From a virus, in the IMG/VR virus record IMGVR_UViG_3300021389_000057, positions 1 to 39,543 of that record: 39,543 nucleotides of DNA, one strand, 5' to 3'. This document shows positions 6,463 to 13,851 of this stretch, one piece after another. A model generated the notes under the pieces. It had not been told where the DNA came from and did not search any database. It saw only the letters and a program-made list of their open reading frames with translations. Numbering within the stretch: the stretch's first letter is position 1; each line of letters opens with the position of its first letter. A program made the position numbers and the translations under genes.

Positions 6463-7368
6463 TTATGCTCCGCGAGAACCGTAGATTCCCAATGGATCTG
6501 ATACACCAAAGCTGTAACGCTCACGCGCTTTGTAGCGCACGTTACCAGTGTCAAAATCACCATCCATGCCTGTTTGCATAGCGGTACGGACAAAATGCTT
6601 CATGCCGTTAGGCACATCAGTTGTGATGAAGAAGGCATCATTGTCTGTAAGATAGTGATTCACCGCATAACCCTCTGGGATAGACCCGTTTGAATTAAGT
6701 GCGTTGATATCATTATCTGCTGTACCAACACGCAGAGTTGTTTCCAACAAGCGAGTTGCAACAAACATTAACGCTGGTGGAATGATTAGCTTACGAGGGC
6801 GAGCAGCAATCAATAAACCACGTTCATCAGTGAACGCAGCAATATCAATAACAGCTTGCTCAAGTGAAGTTTCATTCAAGTCAGCGTCAGTTGCAGGGCG
6901 GTTAGCATTAGTAGTGCCCTCAACGGTTGGGTGCGCTGTGCTAAACAAAGTAACGCCATCACCTGAGTTAAAGGTGGTGAAGCCTGTGTTCAGCAAAGAA
7001 GCAGCCTTTGTTTGCTTTGTGTATGCCATACCGCGAGCAAGAGCTTTGGTATAACGAGCAGAAAGCGAATCATACAGATTGTCTTCCATAGCCTCTTCTG
7101 TAATAGAAAAGCCCATTGCGACTGTCTCATGATTATAACGCGCAGTGAATGATTCCTGTGCGTTGTCATAAGAAATTGAAGCACCTTCTGCTTTCACAGG
7201 AGCGGCTCCAAAACCTGATAATTTAACTTCCTCTTCAAAGCTACGCTCTGAAGTTTCAGTTTCATAGATCTCAGCATGTTCGTCTTCGTACTTGCCGTAC
7301 TCCAAACCAAACAATGCATTCAGACCCGGTAATAGCTCTTTAAGGAGCTGGGCGCGTGAAATAGCCAT
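6463..7368 (-). CDS. Major capsid protein
   Basis: 301 residues. It starts MAISRAQLLKELLPGLNALF and has an FEEEVKLSGFGAAP segment (residues about 43-56). A helical region with amphipathic ITEEAMEDNLYDSLSARYTK follows, then AASLLNTGF and LFSTAHPTVEG near the centre, and ARPRKLIIPPALMFVATRLL. This matches phage major head subunits of the HK97-fold/gpT-like type as I remember them. Position supports it: scaffold and co-chaperonin upstream, strong terminator directly downstream. Length is normal for the family. I cannot see a propeptide cleavage site. Confidence 0.85.
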   Translation of the reverse strand: MAISRAQLLKELLPGLNALFGLEYGKYEDEHAEIYETETSERSFEEEVKLSGFGAAPVKAEGASISYDNAQESFTARYNHETVAMGFSITEEAMEDNLYDSLSARYTKALARGMAYTKQTKAASLLNTGFTTFNSGDGVTLFSTAHPTVEGTTNANRPATDADLNETSLEQAVIDIAAFTDERGLLIAARPRKLIIPPALMFVATRLLETTLRVGTADNDINALNSNGSIPEGYAVNHYLTDNDAFFITTDVPNGMKHFVRTAMQTGMDGDFDTGNVRYKARERYSFGVSDPLGIYGSRGA

Positions 7369-7380
7369 GATTTAACCTCC

Positions 7381-7995
7381 TTATAAGCCTACGTTATTGG
7401 TCATCTGGTGAGCGCCCGGATTGAACTTTACAAGTACATCCGGGAACGCATCAGCAGCATCTGACACATGTGAAACGATACGAAACGCCGCTGCGGCAGT
7501 CTTCACCGTAGCGTCTAATGCAGATGTAGAGTTACCTGTCGTGGTATTACCAGTTGAGGTAGACTGTACTGCTGCAAAGAATGTGTTTGTACCGATAATT
7601 GTTTGCGCTCCTGTACCATCAAGCTGGGCTTGGAATAGTACGTTTGGATCGTCAACAACATATGCCTTGATCGCAGTGCTGCTACTGTTTGTACCAGATG
7701 GATAATACTGCGCCTGAACACGTTGGCCTGAAGAATTTACATACTCACAACCAACAAAAACGCCGATACCACCAACGCCTGTTGTTCCTGAGATGCTGTT
7801 AGATGTCAGGTCTGAACCTGAACCAGTTGCGAGTGCGATGTAACCATCAGCCCCAATGATAACAACTTGCCCGTAAAACAGGTTTGTTGCTTCTCCAGCG
7901 GGATCAATGAGATACTGATTGGTCGCACCAGCATACGGCATTCCGTCTGCGCGGCGCACAGGTTTTAAGCCGTAGGGAGTTGCTGTAGTAGCCAT
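7381..7995 (-). CDS. Capsid-associated structural protein, 204 aa
   Basis: 204 residues, begins MATTATPYGLKPVRRADGMP, followed by beta-rich sequence with Ser/Thr/Gly loops (a low-complexity TSTGNTTTGNSTSA near residue 150) and a C-terminal strand-helix ending PGAHQMTNNVGL. It sits 12 bases upstream of the capsid gene on the same transcript. Proteins of this length and N-terminus beside capsid genes in marine phages are usually annotated only as structural. A head decoration or minor capsid role is likely. No enzymatic motif. Confidence 0.6.
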   Translation of the reverse strand: MATTATPYGLKPVRRADGMPYAGATNQYLIDPAGEATNLFYGQVVIIGADGYIALATGSGSDLTSNSISGTTGVGGIGVFVGCEYVNSSGQRVQAQYYPSGTNSSSTAIKAYVVDDPNVLFQAQLDGTGAQTIIGTNTFFAAVQSTSTGNTTTGNSTSALDATVKTAAAAFRIVSHVSDAADAFPDVLVKFNPGAHQMTNNVGL

Positions 7996-8042
7996 TTTCT
8001 CATACTCCTAGAGTTTAAATTAAGACAAGCTACCCACAGGGG

Positions 8043-8486
8043 TCACTTGCCAAATGAAGATCGTGTGCTTCGTTCTGGATTTAGAACGGGCATACGAGGG
8101 TCTGATTGTTTTAGATACGAGTTATCAACAGCATCCATTTGGCTTTGAGCCGCCTGTAACTGTGCTTCAACCCTAGCCTCGACCTGTTCAGTAGCAAGTT
8201 GACATAACAGTAAACCCCCTACCTCAATACCGTCTTGGAATCTTGAATCTATATCAGACACAATGTGAAGGTCTGGATGATCCTCTTTACGAACTGGCGT
8301 CCATCCCTCACGAAATCTGGAAGAGACGTTAGTGTTATCCGTATTTCCCAATGTAGATGTGCGGATCCAGCGGAAGGTAATACCATCGCGTGGCTCTGGG
8401 GAAGGTAACATTGTTGGTCTAGTCCATGACGCTTTACGTTTAACCGAATCGCGGGTTTCTGTAGTGCGTGGAGATCTATTCGTCAT
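8043..8486 (-). CDS. Conserved phage protein between capsid and scaffold, 147 aa
   Basis: 147 residues. The N-terminal 45 residues are Arg/Thr/Pro-rich and probably disordered. Then comes a compact segment with FRWIRTSTLGNTDNTNVSSR, REGWTPVRKEDHPD and a predicted helix or coiled coil QLATEQVEARVEAQLQAAQS. The C-terminus ends RSTRSSFGK. It overlaps the scaffold gene by four bases (translationally coupled) and precedes the 204-aa structural gene. Placement implies a role in head assembly, perhaps portal-capsid or scaffold contact. No named family recognised. Confidence 0.55.
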   Translation of the reverse strand: MTNRSPRTTETRDSVKRKASWTRPTMLPSPEPRDGITFRWIRTSTLGNTDNTNVSSRFREGWTPVRKEDHPDLHIVSDIDSRFQDGIEVGGLLLCQLATEQVEARVEAQLQAAQSQMDAVDNSYLKQSDPRMPVLNPERSTRSSFGK

Positions 8487-9445
8487 TTGGATTGATCCTT
8501 CATTAATTGCGCCGCATATTGCTCATTTGAGAGTCCAAGCCGCTTGGCGAGAGAGGCTTGCGTTGAGGTAAGTCGCACTGTGCGTGATTTTTTCGTCGTT
8601 CTCGACGGTGCAGCAACCACGGAGCCACCTTGACGCTGGGGTGCTTGTACCTCTACTTGCCCATCGTCAAACTTATCTGGAAAGACCTGTCTCATGGCCT
8701 TGTCAATTTGTGTATAATACTGATCTGTATTTGGATCAATCCCTGATTCTACAAGCTTTTGATGCACACCATATGCATAGCCTGTCATTTCAGGGGTTTC
8801 AGGATTTTCAAACCAAGTATTTTGTTTAGCCCACTCAACTGCACGAGCATCTGGCTGCGGTCTTGCAGGTGCCTGCTGTTGATACTGAGGAACTTGGACT
8901 TGTGACACAGGTCTTTTTTGAGGCCTGTAACTATTTATCTTATCAGCCTCTATTCTCAAAGCAGTTACTTTGTCATTTGCCTCAAGAATTAAATCAGAAT
9001 CACCAGCATCAATCGCTTCTTTATATGCTACCTTTGCACGATCTAACTCAGCTTGGACACGACCTTTAGCTTGAGTAACAAGAGTTTCCTCTCCGTGTTC
9101 AAGAGTTTTTCTAAGACGTTCATTTTCAGCCTTAATAGACTCAGCATACTTTAAAGCCTCTTCACGAAGCCTAATAGCTTCCTCTTTATTCCTACGCTGC
9201 TCATTGGCCTCGTAGGTCATTTTTTTAAAACGCTTTTGAACACCCTCAGAATACTTATCTAACTCGTCATCATTAAAGATTTCAGGAGCAGCATCCTCAG
9301 CCTTACGGGGTCTCCCACGATCCTCTTCAGGAGTATCGTCTACAATTTCAATTTCAAACTTATCATCAGATACAACATCTTGTGTATCGGGTGATTCGTT
9401 TACAACATCTTCCATCATTTCAGGTTCTGAAGCTAAATTACTCAT
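8483..9445 (-). CDS. Scaffolding protein
   Basis: 320 residues, highly charged. An acidic N-terminal third (residues 1-60, many Asp/Glu) is followed by a long predicted coiled coil (about residues 65-165, e.g. NEQRRNKEEAIRLREEALKY), then a Gln/Pro-rich linker (about 175-200) and a basic C-terminal helix ending LSNEQYAAQLMKDQSK. This acidic-coil-basic design and the place between portal and capsid are typical of P22/T7-type scaffolds, whose C-terminal basic helix binds the coat protein. No protease motif is seen. It overlaps both neighbouring genes by four bases. Confidence 0.75.
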   Translation of the reverse strand: MSNLASEPEMMEDVVNESPDTQDVVSDDKFEIEIVDDTPEEDRGRPRKAEDAAPEIFNDDELDKYSEGVQKRFKKMTYEANEQRRNKEEAIRLREEALKYAESIKAENERLRKTLEHGEETLVTQAKGRVQAELDRAKVAYKEAIDAGDSDLILEANDKVTALRIEADKINSYRPQKRPVSQVQVPQYQQQAPARPQPDARAVEWAKQNTWFENPETPEMTGYAYGVHQKLVESGIDPNTDQYYTQIDKAMRQVFPDKFDDGQVEVQAPQRQGGSVVAAPSRTTKKSRTVRLTSTQASLAKRLGLSNEQYAAQLMKDQSK

Positions 9446-9810
9446 ACCCGTGTATACCCCCTTGGATCGTCAACAACGGCCTCAATAGTGTCATCGTTCA
9501 CTAAGCGAAACTCTTTGCCATGAATTTTAAATCTGGTTCCTGAATAAGATCTAAAGATTACAAAATCACCTTCTTTGCAGTAGGCTCCATTTGGAAATCT
9601 ATCTTTATCAGAGTATGCATCAGGGCCAGATTTAATTACAAACCCTATAATAGATGCTGTTTCTTCTGCTTGCCTGAGTCCATCTGGCATATAAACGCCA
9701 CCCTCAGTCTTCTCATTAACCTCAACAGTGCTAATAAGAACTTTGTAGCCTTTAGGTTCTGGCAACTGAGTCGCTACTTTTTCCTCAGTTATTTTTTTAT
9801 CTGCATACAT
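9442..9810 (-). CDS. GroES-like co-chaperonin (Cpn10 fold)
   Basis: 122 residues. KGYKVLISTVEVNEKTEGGV (from about residue 20) followed by YMPD corresponds to the GroES N-terminal strand and the mobile loop that binds GroEL. IIGFVIKSGPDAY and GDFVIFRSYSGTRFKIHGKE, then LVNDDTIEAVV, match the remaining barrel of the Cpn10 family. It would dock onto the host GroEL ring to fold capsid protein, as gp31 does in T4 and as phage co-chaperonins do in other marine phages. It sits between scaffold and portal. SD AAGG eight bases before the ATG. Confidence 0.8.
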   Translation of the reverse strand: MYADKKITEEKVATQLPEPKGYKVLISTVEVNEKTEGGVYMPDGLRQAEETASIIGFVIKSGPDAYSDKDRFPNGAYCKEGDFVIFRSYSGTRFKIHGKEFRLVNDDTIEAVVDDPRGYTRV

Positions 9811-9849
9811 TTTATATACCTTGCAGTGATTAGGTTCACAGAAACCGTG

Positions 9850-9865
9850 CGCGGATTACCCCGCG
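9850..9865 (-). other. Hairpin between palindrome and co-chaperonin gene
   Basis: A 5-bp GC stem (CGCGG/CCGCG) with a 6-base loop lies on the minus strand after the palindrome at 9886 and before the co-chaperonin start. There is no T-run, so it is not a convincing terminator; it may act as an mRNA processing or stability element. Confidence 0.4.
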
Positions 9866-9885
9866 AAGCCCCCATATGTAGAAAT

Positions 9886-9899
9886 AGTTCAATTGAACT
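9886..9899. repeat. Dispersed 14-bp palindrome, perfect copy
   Basis: AGTTC-AATT-GAACT (fully symmetric), just after the stop codon of the 62-aa gene and about 75 bp upstream of the co-chaperonin start. Confidence 0.85.
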
Positions 9900-10087
9900 T
9901 ATTGTTCAATAAATCTTTTTTCTATTTCTTGTAAATCAGACTCTAGAAGCTTTAAAGCCTCATATCTCCCAACAAGTCTGCTGTAGTCATCCATAGATTT
10001 AGCTTGGCCCCCTGCCAAGAATTGTTCTATTTCAAGTTTATACTCAGAGATACTACGCTTCATCAAAGCAATAACTGTATCATCCAT
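9899..10087 (-). CDS. Small helical protein downstream of portal, 62 aa
   Basis: 62 residues, almost wholly alpha-helical and charged: EYKLEIEQFLAGG, then SRLVGRYEALKLLESDLQEI. The heptad-like spacing suggests a short coiled-coil hairpin. It overlaps the portal gene by eight bases, so it is translated with it. Small helical proteins directly after the portal are common in marine podoviruses that I recall. A portal-assembly or scaffolding accessory role is plausible but not shown. Confidence 0.55.
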   Translation of the reverse strand: MDDTVIALMKRSISEYKLEIEQFLAGGQAKSMDDYSRLVGRYEALKLLESDLQEIEKRFIEQ

Positions 10088-12494
10088 CCCCCTTACTTAG
10101 CTCCCTTGCTATTTCTACCCCAAGTTTAGCCCCAGCTTGCTGATCCGCTCGCTGAGAGTTATCAAGATCAGTCGCCAGTTTAACTCCCAACTTGGCCCCC
10201 TCTCTTTGATTAGCGGCTTTTATCTTCTGAGCCTCAAGCTGAAGTTTAGCCGTGTCTAGTTGCATCTTATGCTGAAGCTCTTGTGTCTTCAGTTGCAGTT
10301 CTTGCTGCTGCATTTGAACAACAGGATCTTGCTGCTGTGCTTGAGCCTGCTCCTGTGCAGCTTCTGCTTGATCTTTCTTGAGAAGCTTTTCTGCGGCATC
10401 CTTAGCCAGCCTAGAGATTTCCACCTCAACATCTTCAGGCAGATTTTGATCTTCATTAGGCAACTCAACACCAAGCATTTTCTCCATCTCTCTGCGGTAT
10501 TGGAACGCAACATGTTCTGTTACGTGTGCAGCCATTGCTTGCTGTATTACTTGAGCGAATGGAGACTGGCCTACCATTTGCGAAAGTTTAGGATCTTCTG
10601 CTGCCGCCATATGAACTGCTAAGTGAGCCTCATGGTCTTGATACTTAAACGCTTTAACTGGCTCTTGTTTCAAGATCATCATGTTTTCAGTTACAGGATC
10701 AGAGGGCTTAATATCTTCTGGAAGTTTAATAAGATCATTAGCATCTTGAATACCAAGAACCTCTAGCATTTGCCTATGAAGTTTACCCATGTCATATAAC
10801 TGAGGCGCTTGTTGCGCTAATTGCAACGCAGCTTGATACTGCATGATTCTTTGAGACATCGTAGCAGCATTAGGGTCTGAGACTGGTATAACATCTATAC
10901 GCTTATCAAAGTCATCTGTCCTACTGAAGTCTCCATCAACTTCATAGGCATACTCCTCTGGCATATAATCGTGAACAATCTTAGCAAGAAGTCGTAACTC
11001 TTTTTTCATAGCTGCATGAAGGCGAGCCTGTACACCAGACATCACTTTCATTGAACGCTCCATGAGGGCAAGAGTTGTGCCCACGGGTGCCTGTGCGTTA
11101 GTATCTCCTACTTGGATGTCTGCGACTGAACCAATGCGGCGTCCCTCTTCGACAATATTTCCAAGTAAAGAGTACAGTACGCTTGATGGCTCTTTGTAAG
11201 GGATAAACGTAATCGAGTCACGTATGGCACCGCCCGGTACGTCCACATCCCTAAATTCACCCGGCATAAGAGGAGTGTCATCCCCCTTAATACGAAGACC
11301 GCGAGCTTTAAGACCCGCTGGCAAATTCGACAGTGTGCCAGCATCAACCAACTGACGAAGGATAGAGGTAGCAGACTTAGCAAGTCCACCAATAAGGTGT
11401 ATGAGACCTGTGCCATAAAACCCCAAACCCGGTAGATAGCGATAGTGAACAAAGTGTAAACGCTTCTTTTTCCTTTGATCATCTTCGTACCAGTTCTTTC
11501 TTATAGATAAAATTTCTCTTGATGACTTATCAATTGTTACAACATATGGACGCGCAATTCCGTCTGGGTCATCAAACTCATCTGGCATATTAATAGTTAC
11601 ATGCATTTCAAGTATTGTATGACGGTCATCGTCTTCAATAACTGCACTTTCTCCATCCAACTCATCATATTTTTCTTGGATATCAGAAAAATCTGGAGAG
11701 GGTGCAGGTAGCTCCACGTCACGATAGAAGCCAGCAACTTGAAGTTCTCTTATTTCGTTTTCGCTTTTCTTCATGACATGCGTATATCTTGGGCACGTCA
11801 TCAAGTCTGTTGCCCCATAAGAAACAACAAACTCTTCAGAGGGAACAAATACAGCGCATGGTCTGTCCATTAAAGGATCATAGTAAACTTTTTTAAATGC
11901 AGAACCAGCCAAAGGAAGCTTAAAGAGCATTTGCTCTAATTCATCACGATATTCTGTCATCTCTTCCGTAAGAAGATAGTTCATTTCATTTTGAACACGA
12001 TCAGCTTGATCAGCTTTTTCTGGGGTCATCTTCCCCATGATCTTTGACCTAACAGGGCCACTAGCAGGGAATAGTTCTCCCATTGCTTGCGCTTGGAACC
12101 TAACAACAGACTCAGTTAGGACGGGATGAAATACACCAGATGCACCAGCCCATGGCTGCTGCCTGTCTTCAATCTTCATGCCAAGTAGATCTAAGCCTTT
12201 TACATAAGCCCTAGCCCAATCAGACCTTGACTCACGGTCAGACTCAAAATCACTAACAAGCTCAGATGCCATAGATTCAAGTGCTGATTCCTCTATAAAC
12301 TCAGCTAAATTTGAATCATGATCTGGACCTATCAAGTCTTCAGCGAGACTACCCTCAAAGTCAATGACAACTCCACCATCTTCTGTTTCCATGGAAATGG
12401 AATCTGGATTTACGATTTCAACAGTAAGCTCTTCTTCAGATGGATTCTCTTCAATCTCTACATCAGAAGGAACCATTGGTTTTTCTATAGCCAT
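10080..12494 (-). CDS. Portal protein (P22-like)
   Basis: 804 residues. An acidic N-terminal extension (about 1-60) is followed by the portal core: SRSDWARAYVKGLDLLGMKI, PWAGASGVFHPVLTESVVRF, the FKKVYYDPL clip-like segment, KRLHFVHYRYLPGLGFYGTG, and the helical region SATSILRQLVDAGTLSNLPA. A long Gln-rich coiled coil (about 675-760) ends the protein and resembles the C-terminal barrel of P22-type portals. The dodecameric ring forms the DNA entry vertex and docks TerL. It is the first gene of the late operon, with a candidate divergent promoter at 12529-12556. Confidence 0.85.
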   Translation of the reverse strand: MAIEKPMVPSDVEIEENPSEEELTVEIVNPDSISMETEDGGVVIDFEGSLAEDLIGPDHDSNLAEFIEESALESMASELVSDFESDRESRSDWARAYVKGLDLLGMKIEDRQQPWAGASGVFHPVLTESVVRFQAQAMGELFPASGPVRSKIMGKMTPEKADQADRVQNEMNYLLTEEMTEYRDELEQMLFKLPLAGSAFKKVYYDPLMDRPCAVFVPSEEFVVSYGATDLMTCPRYTHVMKKSENEIRELQVAGFYRDVELPAPSPDFSDIQEKYDELDGESAVIEDDDRHTILEMHVTINMPDEFDDPDGIARPYVVTIDKSSREILSIRKNWYEDDQRKKKRLHFVHYRYLPGLGFYGTGLIHLIGGLAKSATSILRQLVDAGTLSNLPAGLKARGLRIKGDDTPLMPGEFRDVDVPGGAIRDSITFIPYKEPSSVLYSLLGNIVEEGRRIGSVADIQVGDTNAQAPVGTTLALMERSMKVMSGVQARLHAAMKKELRLLAKIVHDYMPEEYAYEVDGDFSRTDDFDKRIDVIPVSDPNAATMSQRIMQYQAALQLAQQAPQLYDMGKLHRQMLEVLGIQDANDLIKLPEDIKPSDPVTENMMILKQEPVKAFKYQDHEAHLAVHMAAAEDPKLSQMVGQSPFAQVIQQAMAAHVTEHVAFQYRREMEKMLGVELPNEDQNLPEDVEVEISRLAKDAAEKLLKKDQAEAAQEQAQAQQQDPVVQMQQQELQLKTQELQHKMQLDTAKLQLEAQKIKAANQREGAKLGVKLATDLDNSQRADQQAGAKLGVEIARELSKGDG

Positions 12495-12528
12495 GAATCA
12501 CCTTCAGCTTGTGTATGTGGACGTTATC

Positions 12529-12556
12529 AAAATATTATTGTGAGGTCTAGTGTCGA
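12529..12556 (-). promoter_or_regulatory. Candidate promoter for the late (portal) operon
   Basis: On the minus strand TCGACA (12551-12556, one mismatch to TTGACA), a 16-base spacer, then TATTTT (12529-12534). It lies 35 bases upstream of the portal start. Hexamer matches of this quality occur by chance, so support is moderate. Confidence 0.35.
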
Positions 12557-12640
12557 GGTGGGTAACTTGGGGGAAGCCACCACACCCCGACTGGGCGCTG
12601 GGAGATGCGCCCATAATTATCCTTTAGCTTAGACCGACTG

Positions 12641-12669
12641 TTGAAACAAATATTATATTACTGTATTAG
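12641..12669 (+). promoter_or_regulatory. Candidate promoter for the 12676-13839 cassette
   Basis: TTGAAA (12641-12646), 17-base spacer, TATTAG (12664-12669). The first ATG is at 12676, so the transcript would be almost leaderless; no Shine-Dalgarno sequence is visible before it. Confidence 0.35.
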
Positions 12670-12675
12670 AAAATC

Positions 12676-12897
12676 ATGGATAACATGTTGATTTGGAACA
12701 TCGTATTAACTTTCGTGGTTCTACCCATAGGGTGGTGGGCCAATCAAATAGCATCTGAAGTCAAACGCCTCAATATTCTTTTGAACATGACTAGAGAGAA
12801 TTATATAAAGAGGGAAGACCACGCGGGGGAGCTTGGGAGAGTTGTTGACCACCTCGTTAGGCTTGAAGGCAAGATAGATAAGCTTGCAGAAAAATAG
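12676..12897 (+). CDS. Small membrane protein with coiled coil (holin or spanin candidate)
   Basis: 73 residues. One N-terminal hydrophobic segment (WNIVLTFVVLPIGWW, about residues 7-21) is followed by a charged amphipathic helix (EVKRLNILLNMTRENYIKRE) and a C-terminal coiled coil (GRVVDHLVRLEGKIDKLAEK). A single transmembrane helix plus a cytoplasmic coil is seen in small phage holins and in DUF-type membrane proteins. It opens the plus-strand cassette and lacks a clear ribosome-binding site. Lysis role is inference; the endolysin itself is 9.7 kb away. Confidence 0.6.
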   Translation: MDNMLIWNIVLTFVVLPIGWWANQIASEVKRLNILLNMTRENYIKREDHAGELGRVVDHLVRLEGKIDKLAEK

Positions 12898-12916
12898 GGG
12901 GAGATAGGCATGGGAT

Positions 12917-13105
12917 ATGTTCATCTGCGCCCTAACAGCAATATTAGCTAGTCAAAACCCGACTATAGGTCTGCACCAGACCTGTGAGTACAGGTGCCCT
13001 AAAGAAGTTTCAGCTTTCTACTACCAATACCCAGCTAAAGTCAGAGTTCCTTGGAAGCATTTCTGCCCGCCATACATTGTTGTTGGTAGGGGAAGAAGAA
13101 CATGA
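12917..13105 (+). CDS. Short Cys-containing, possibly exported protein, 62 aa
   Basis: 62 residues. It opens with a short hydrophobic stretch (MFICALTAILAS), then TCEYRCPKEVSAFYYQYPAK and a C-terminal HFCPPYIVVGRGRRT. Four Cys (one in the leader, C-x3-C, one near the end) suggest disulphides after export, but the leader is short for a classical signal peptide. The gene overlaps the following gene by four bases (ATGA). The ribosome-binding site is weak (GGGGGAG 14 or more bases before). I recall comparable short proteins in marine phages without assigned function. Confidence 0.5.
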   Translation: MFICALTAILASQNPTIGLHQTCEYRCPKEVSAFYYQYPAKVRVPWKHFCPPYIVVGRGRRT

Positions 13106-13584
13106 TTGATCCAGTAACAGCCATTGCAGGGGCCACTCAGGCATTTAATCTTGTCCGTAAGATGGTTTACGCGGGCCGTGAGCTAGAAGATGTGGCTGGT
13201 CAGCTTGGTAAGTGGTATGGTTTTGCTGCTGATCTTGGCAGGGCAGAGCAGCAACGCAAAAACCCGCCAATCTTCACTAAGATTTTTTCATCTGGGTCTG
13301 TAGAGCAAGAAGCTTTGCAAATTATTATTCACCAGAAGAAGCTGGCAGAGCAAGAAAAAGACTTGCAGCAAATGTTAAACAACCGTTTTGGATATGGCAC
13401 TTGGCGCGAGATGGTGGAGCTTCGCCGCAAAATTAAAAAAGAGCGCGAAGAAACGCTGTATCGCCAGCAAGAACGCAAGGCTGCATTTTTTGAAACTCTT
13501 CTGTTGATTTTATTGTTTGCTATGTTGGCAGCTATCTTAGTCGGCGGCACATGGCTGACTGGTTTAGGCGCAGGATGGTGGTAA
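13102..13584 (+). CDS. Membrane-anchored coiled-coil protein, 160 aa
   Basis: 160 residues. The N-terminus MIDPVTAIAGATQAFNLVRK is amphipathic with small residues; a long charged coiled coil occupies about residues 75-128 (KKLAEQEKDLQQMLNNRF, LRRKIKKEREETLYRQQERK). The C-terminus is a transmembrane helix (FETLLLILLFAMLAAILVGG) with a short WLTGLGAGWW tail. Start ATG has GGGGAAG upstream and overlaps the previous stop. Similar proteins occur in marine podoviruses. It could be a spanin-like lysis protein, or a virion protein inserted in the membrane during entry. Confidence 0.55.
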   Translation: MIDPVTAIAGATQAFNLVRKMVYAGRELEDVAGQLGKWYGFAADLGRAEQQRKNPPIFTKIFSSGSVEQEALQIIIHQKKLAEQEKDLQQMLNNRFGYGTWREMVELRRKIKKEREETLYRQQERKAAFFETLLLILLFAMLAAILVGGTWLTGLGAGWW

Positions 13585-13839
13585 ATGACTGATGGGTTAA
13601 GCGGCATAGGCAACGCACCGTTTAATGTAGGGTCTGATATCCATCAACAAACTCAAAGCCGTGAACGAATAGAAGCTCACCTAAAAGAACAGATGGTTGA
13701 GAAGGAACACAGGGCAAATCACAGTCACCTAGAGGCGTTAGCAAAGCAAAGGTTTGACTTGGGAGAAGCTTATGATCGCTTTGGTCGCAAGACTAACGCA
13801 GATCGACCCCAAGGAACTAAGATAAACATAGAAGTTTAG
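13585..13839 (+). CDS. Small hydrophilic protein, 84 aa
   Basis: 84 residues, hydrophilic. QQTQSRERIEAHLKEQMVEK leads into a His-rich helix HRANHSHLEALAKQRFDLGE, and the C-terminus ends QGTKINIEV. It begins directly after the stop of the membrane-anchored gene, so it is translationally coupled. It ends at the dispersed palindrome (13838-13851), which separates it from the convergent terL gene. No family recognised; a peripheral partner of the preceding membrane protein is possible. Confidence 0.5.
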   Translation: MTDGLSGIGNAPFNVGSDIHQQTQSRERIEAHLKEQMVEKEHRANHSHLEALAKQRFDLGEAYDRFGRKTNADRPQGTKINIEV

Positions 13840-13851
13840 TTCAATAGAACT
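13838..13851. repeat. Dispersed 14-bp palindrome, perfect copy
   Basis: AGTTC-AATA-GAACT fills the whole gap between the convergent 84-aa gene and terL. The plus-strand stop codon TAG (13837-13839) shares two bases with it. There is no GC-rich terminator here, so this site is the only visible boundary element. Confidence 0.85.

Larger units (their letters stand above)
12495..12675. other. Divergent regulatory gap between portal and plus-strand cassette
   Basis: A 181-bp gap between divergent genes. It holds two hairpins (GGTGG 12557-12561 with CCACC 12577-12581; GGGCGC 12593-12598 with GCGCCC 12607-12612) and one candidate sigma70-like promoter for each direction. No ORF with coding character is visible. 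The hairpins lie between the two promoters. Confidence 0.5.
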
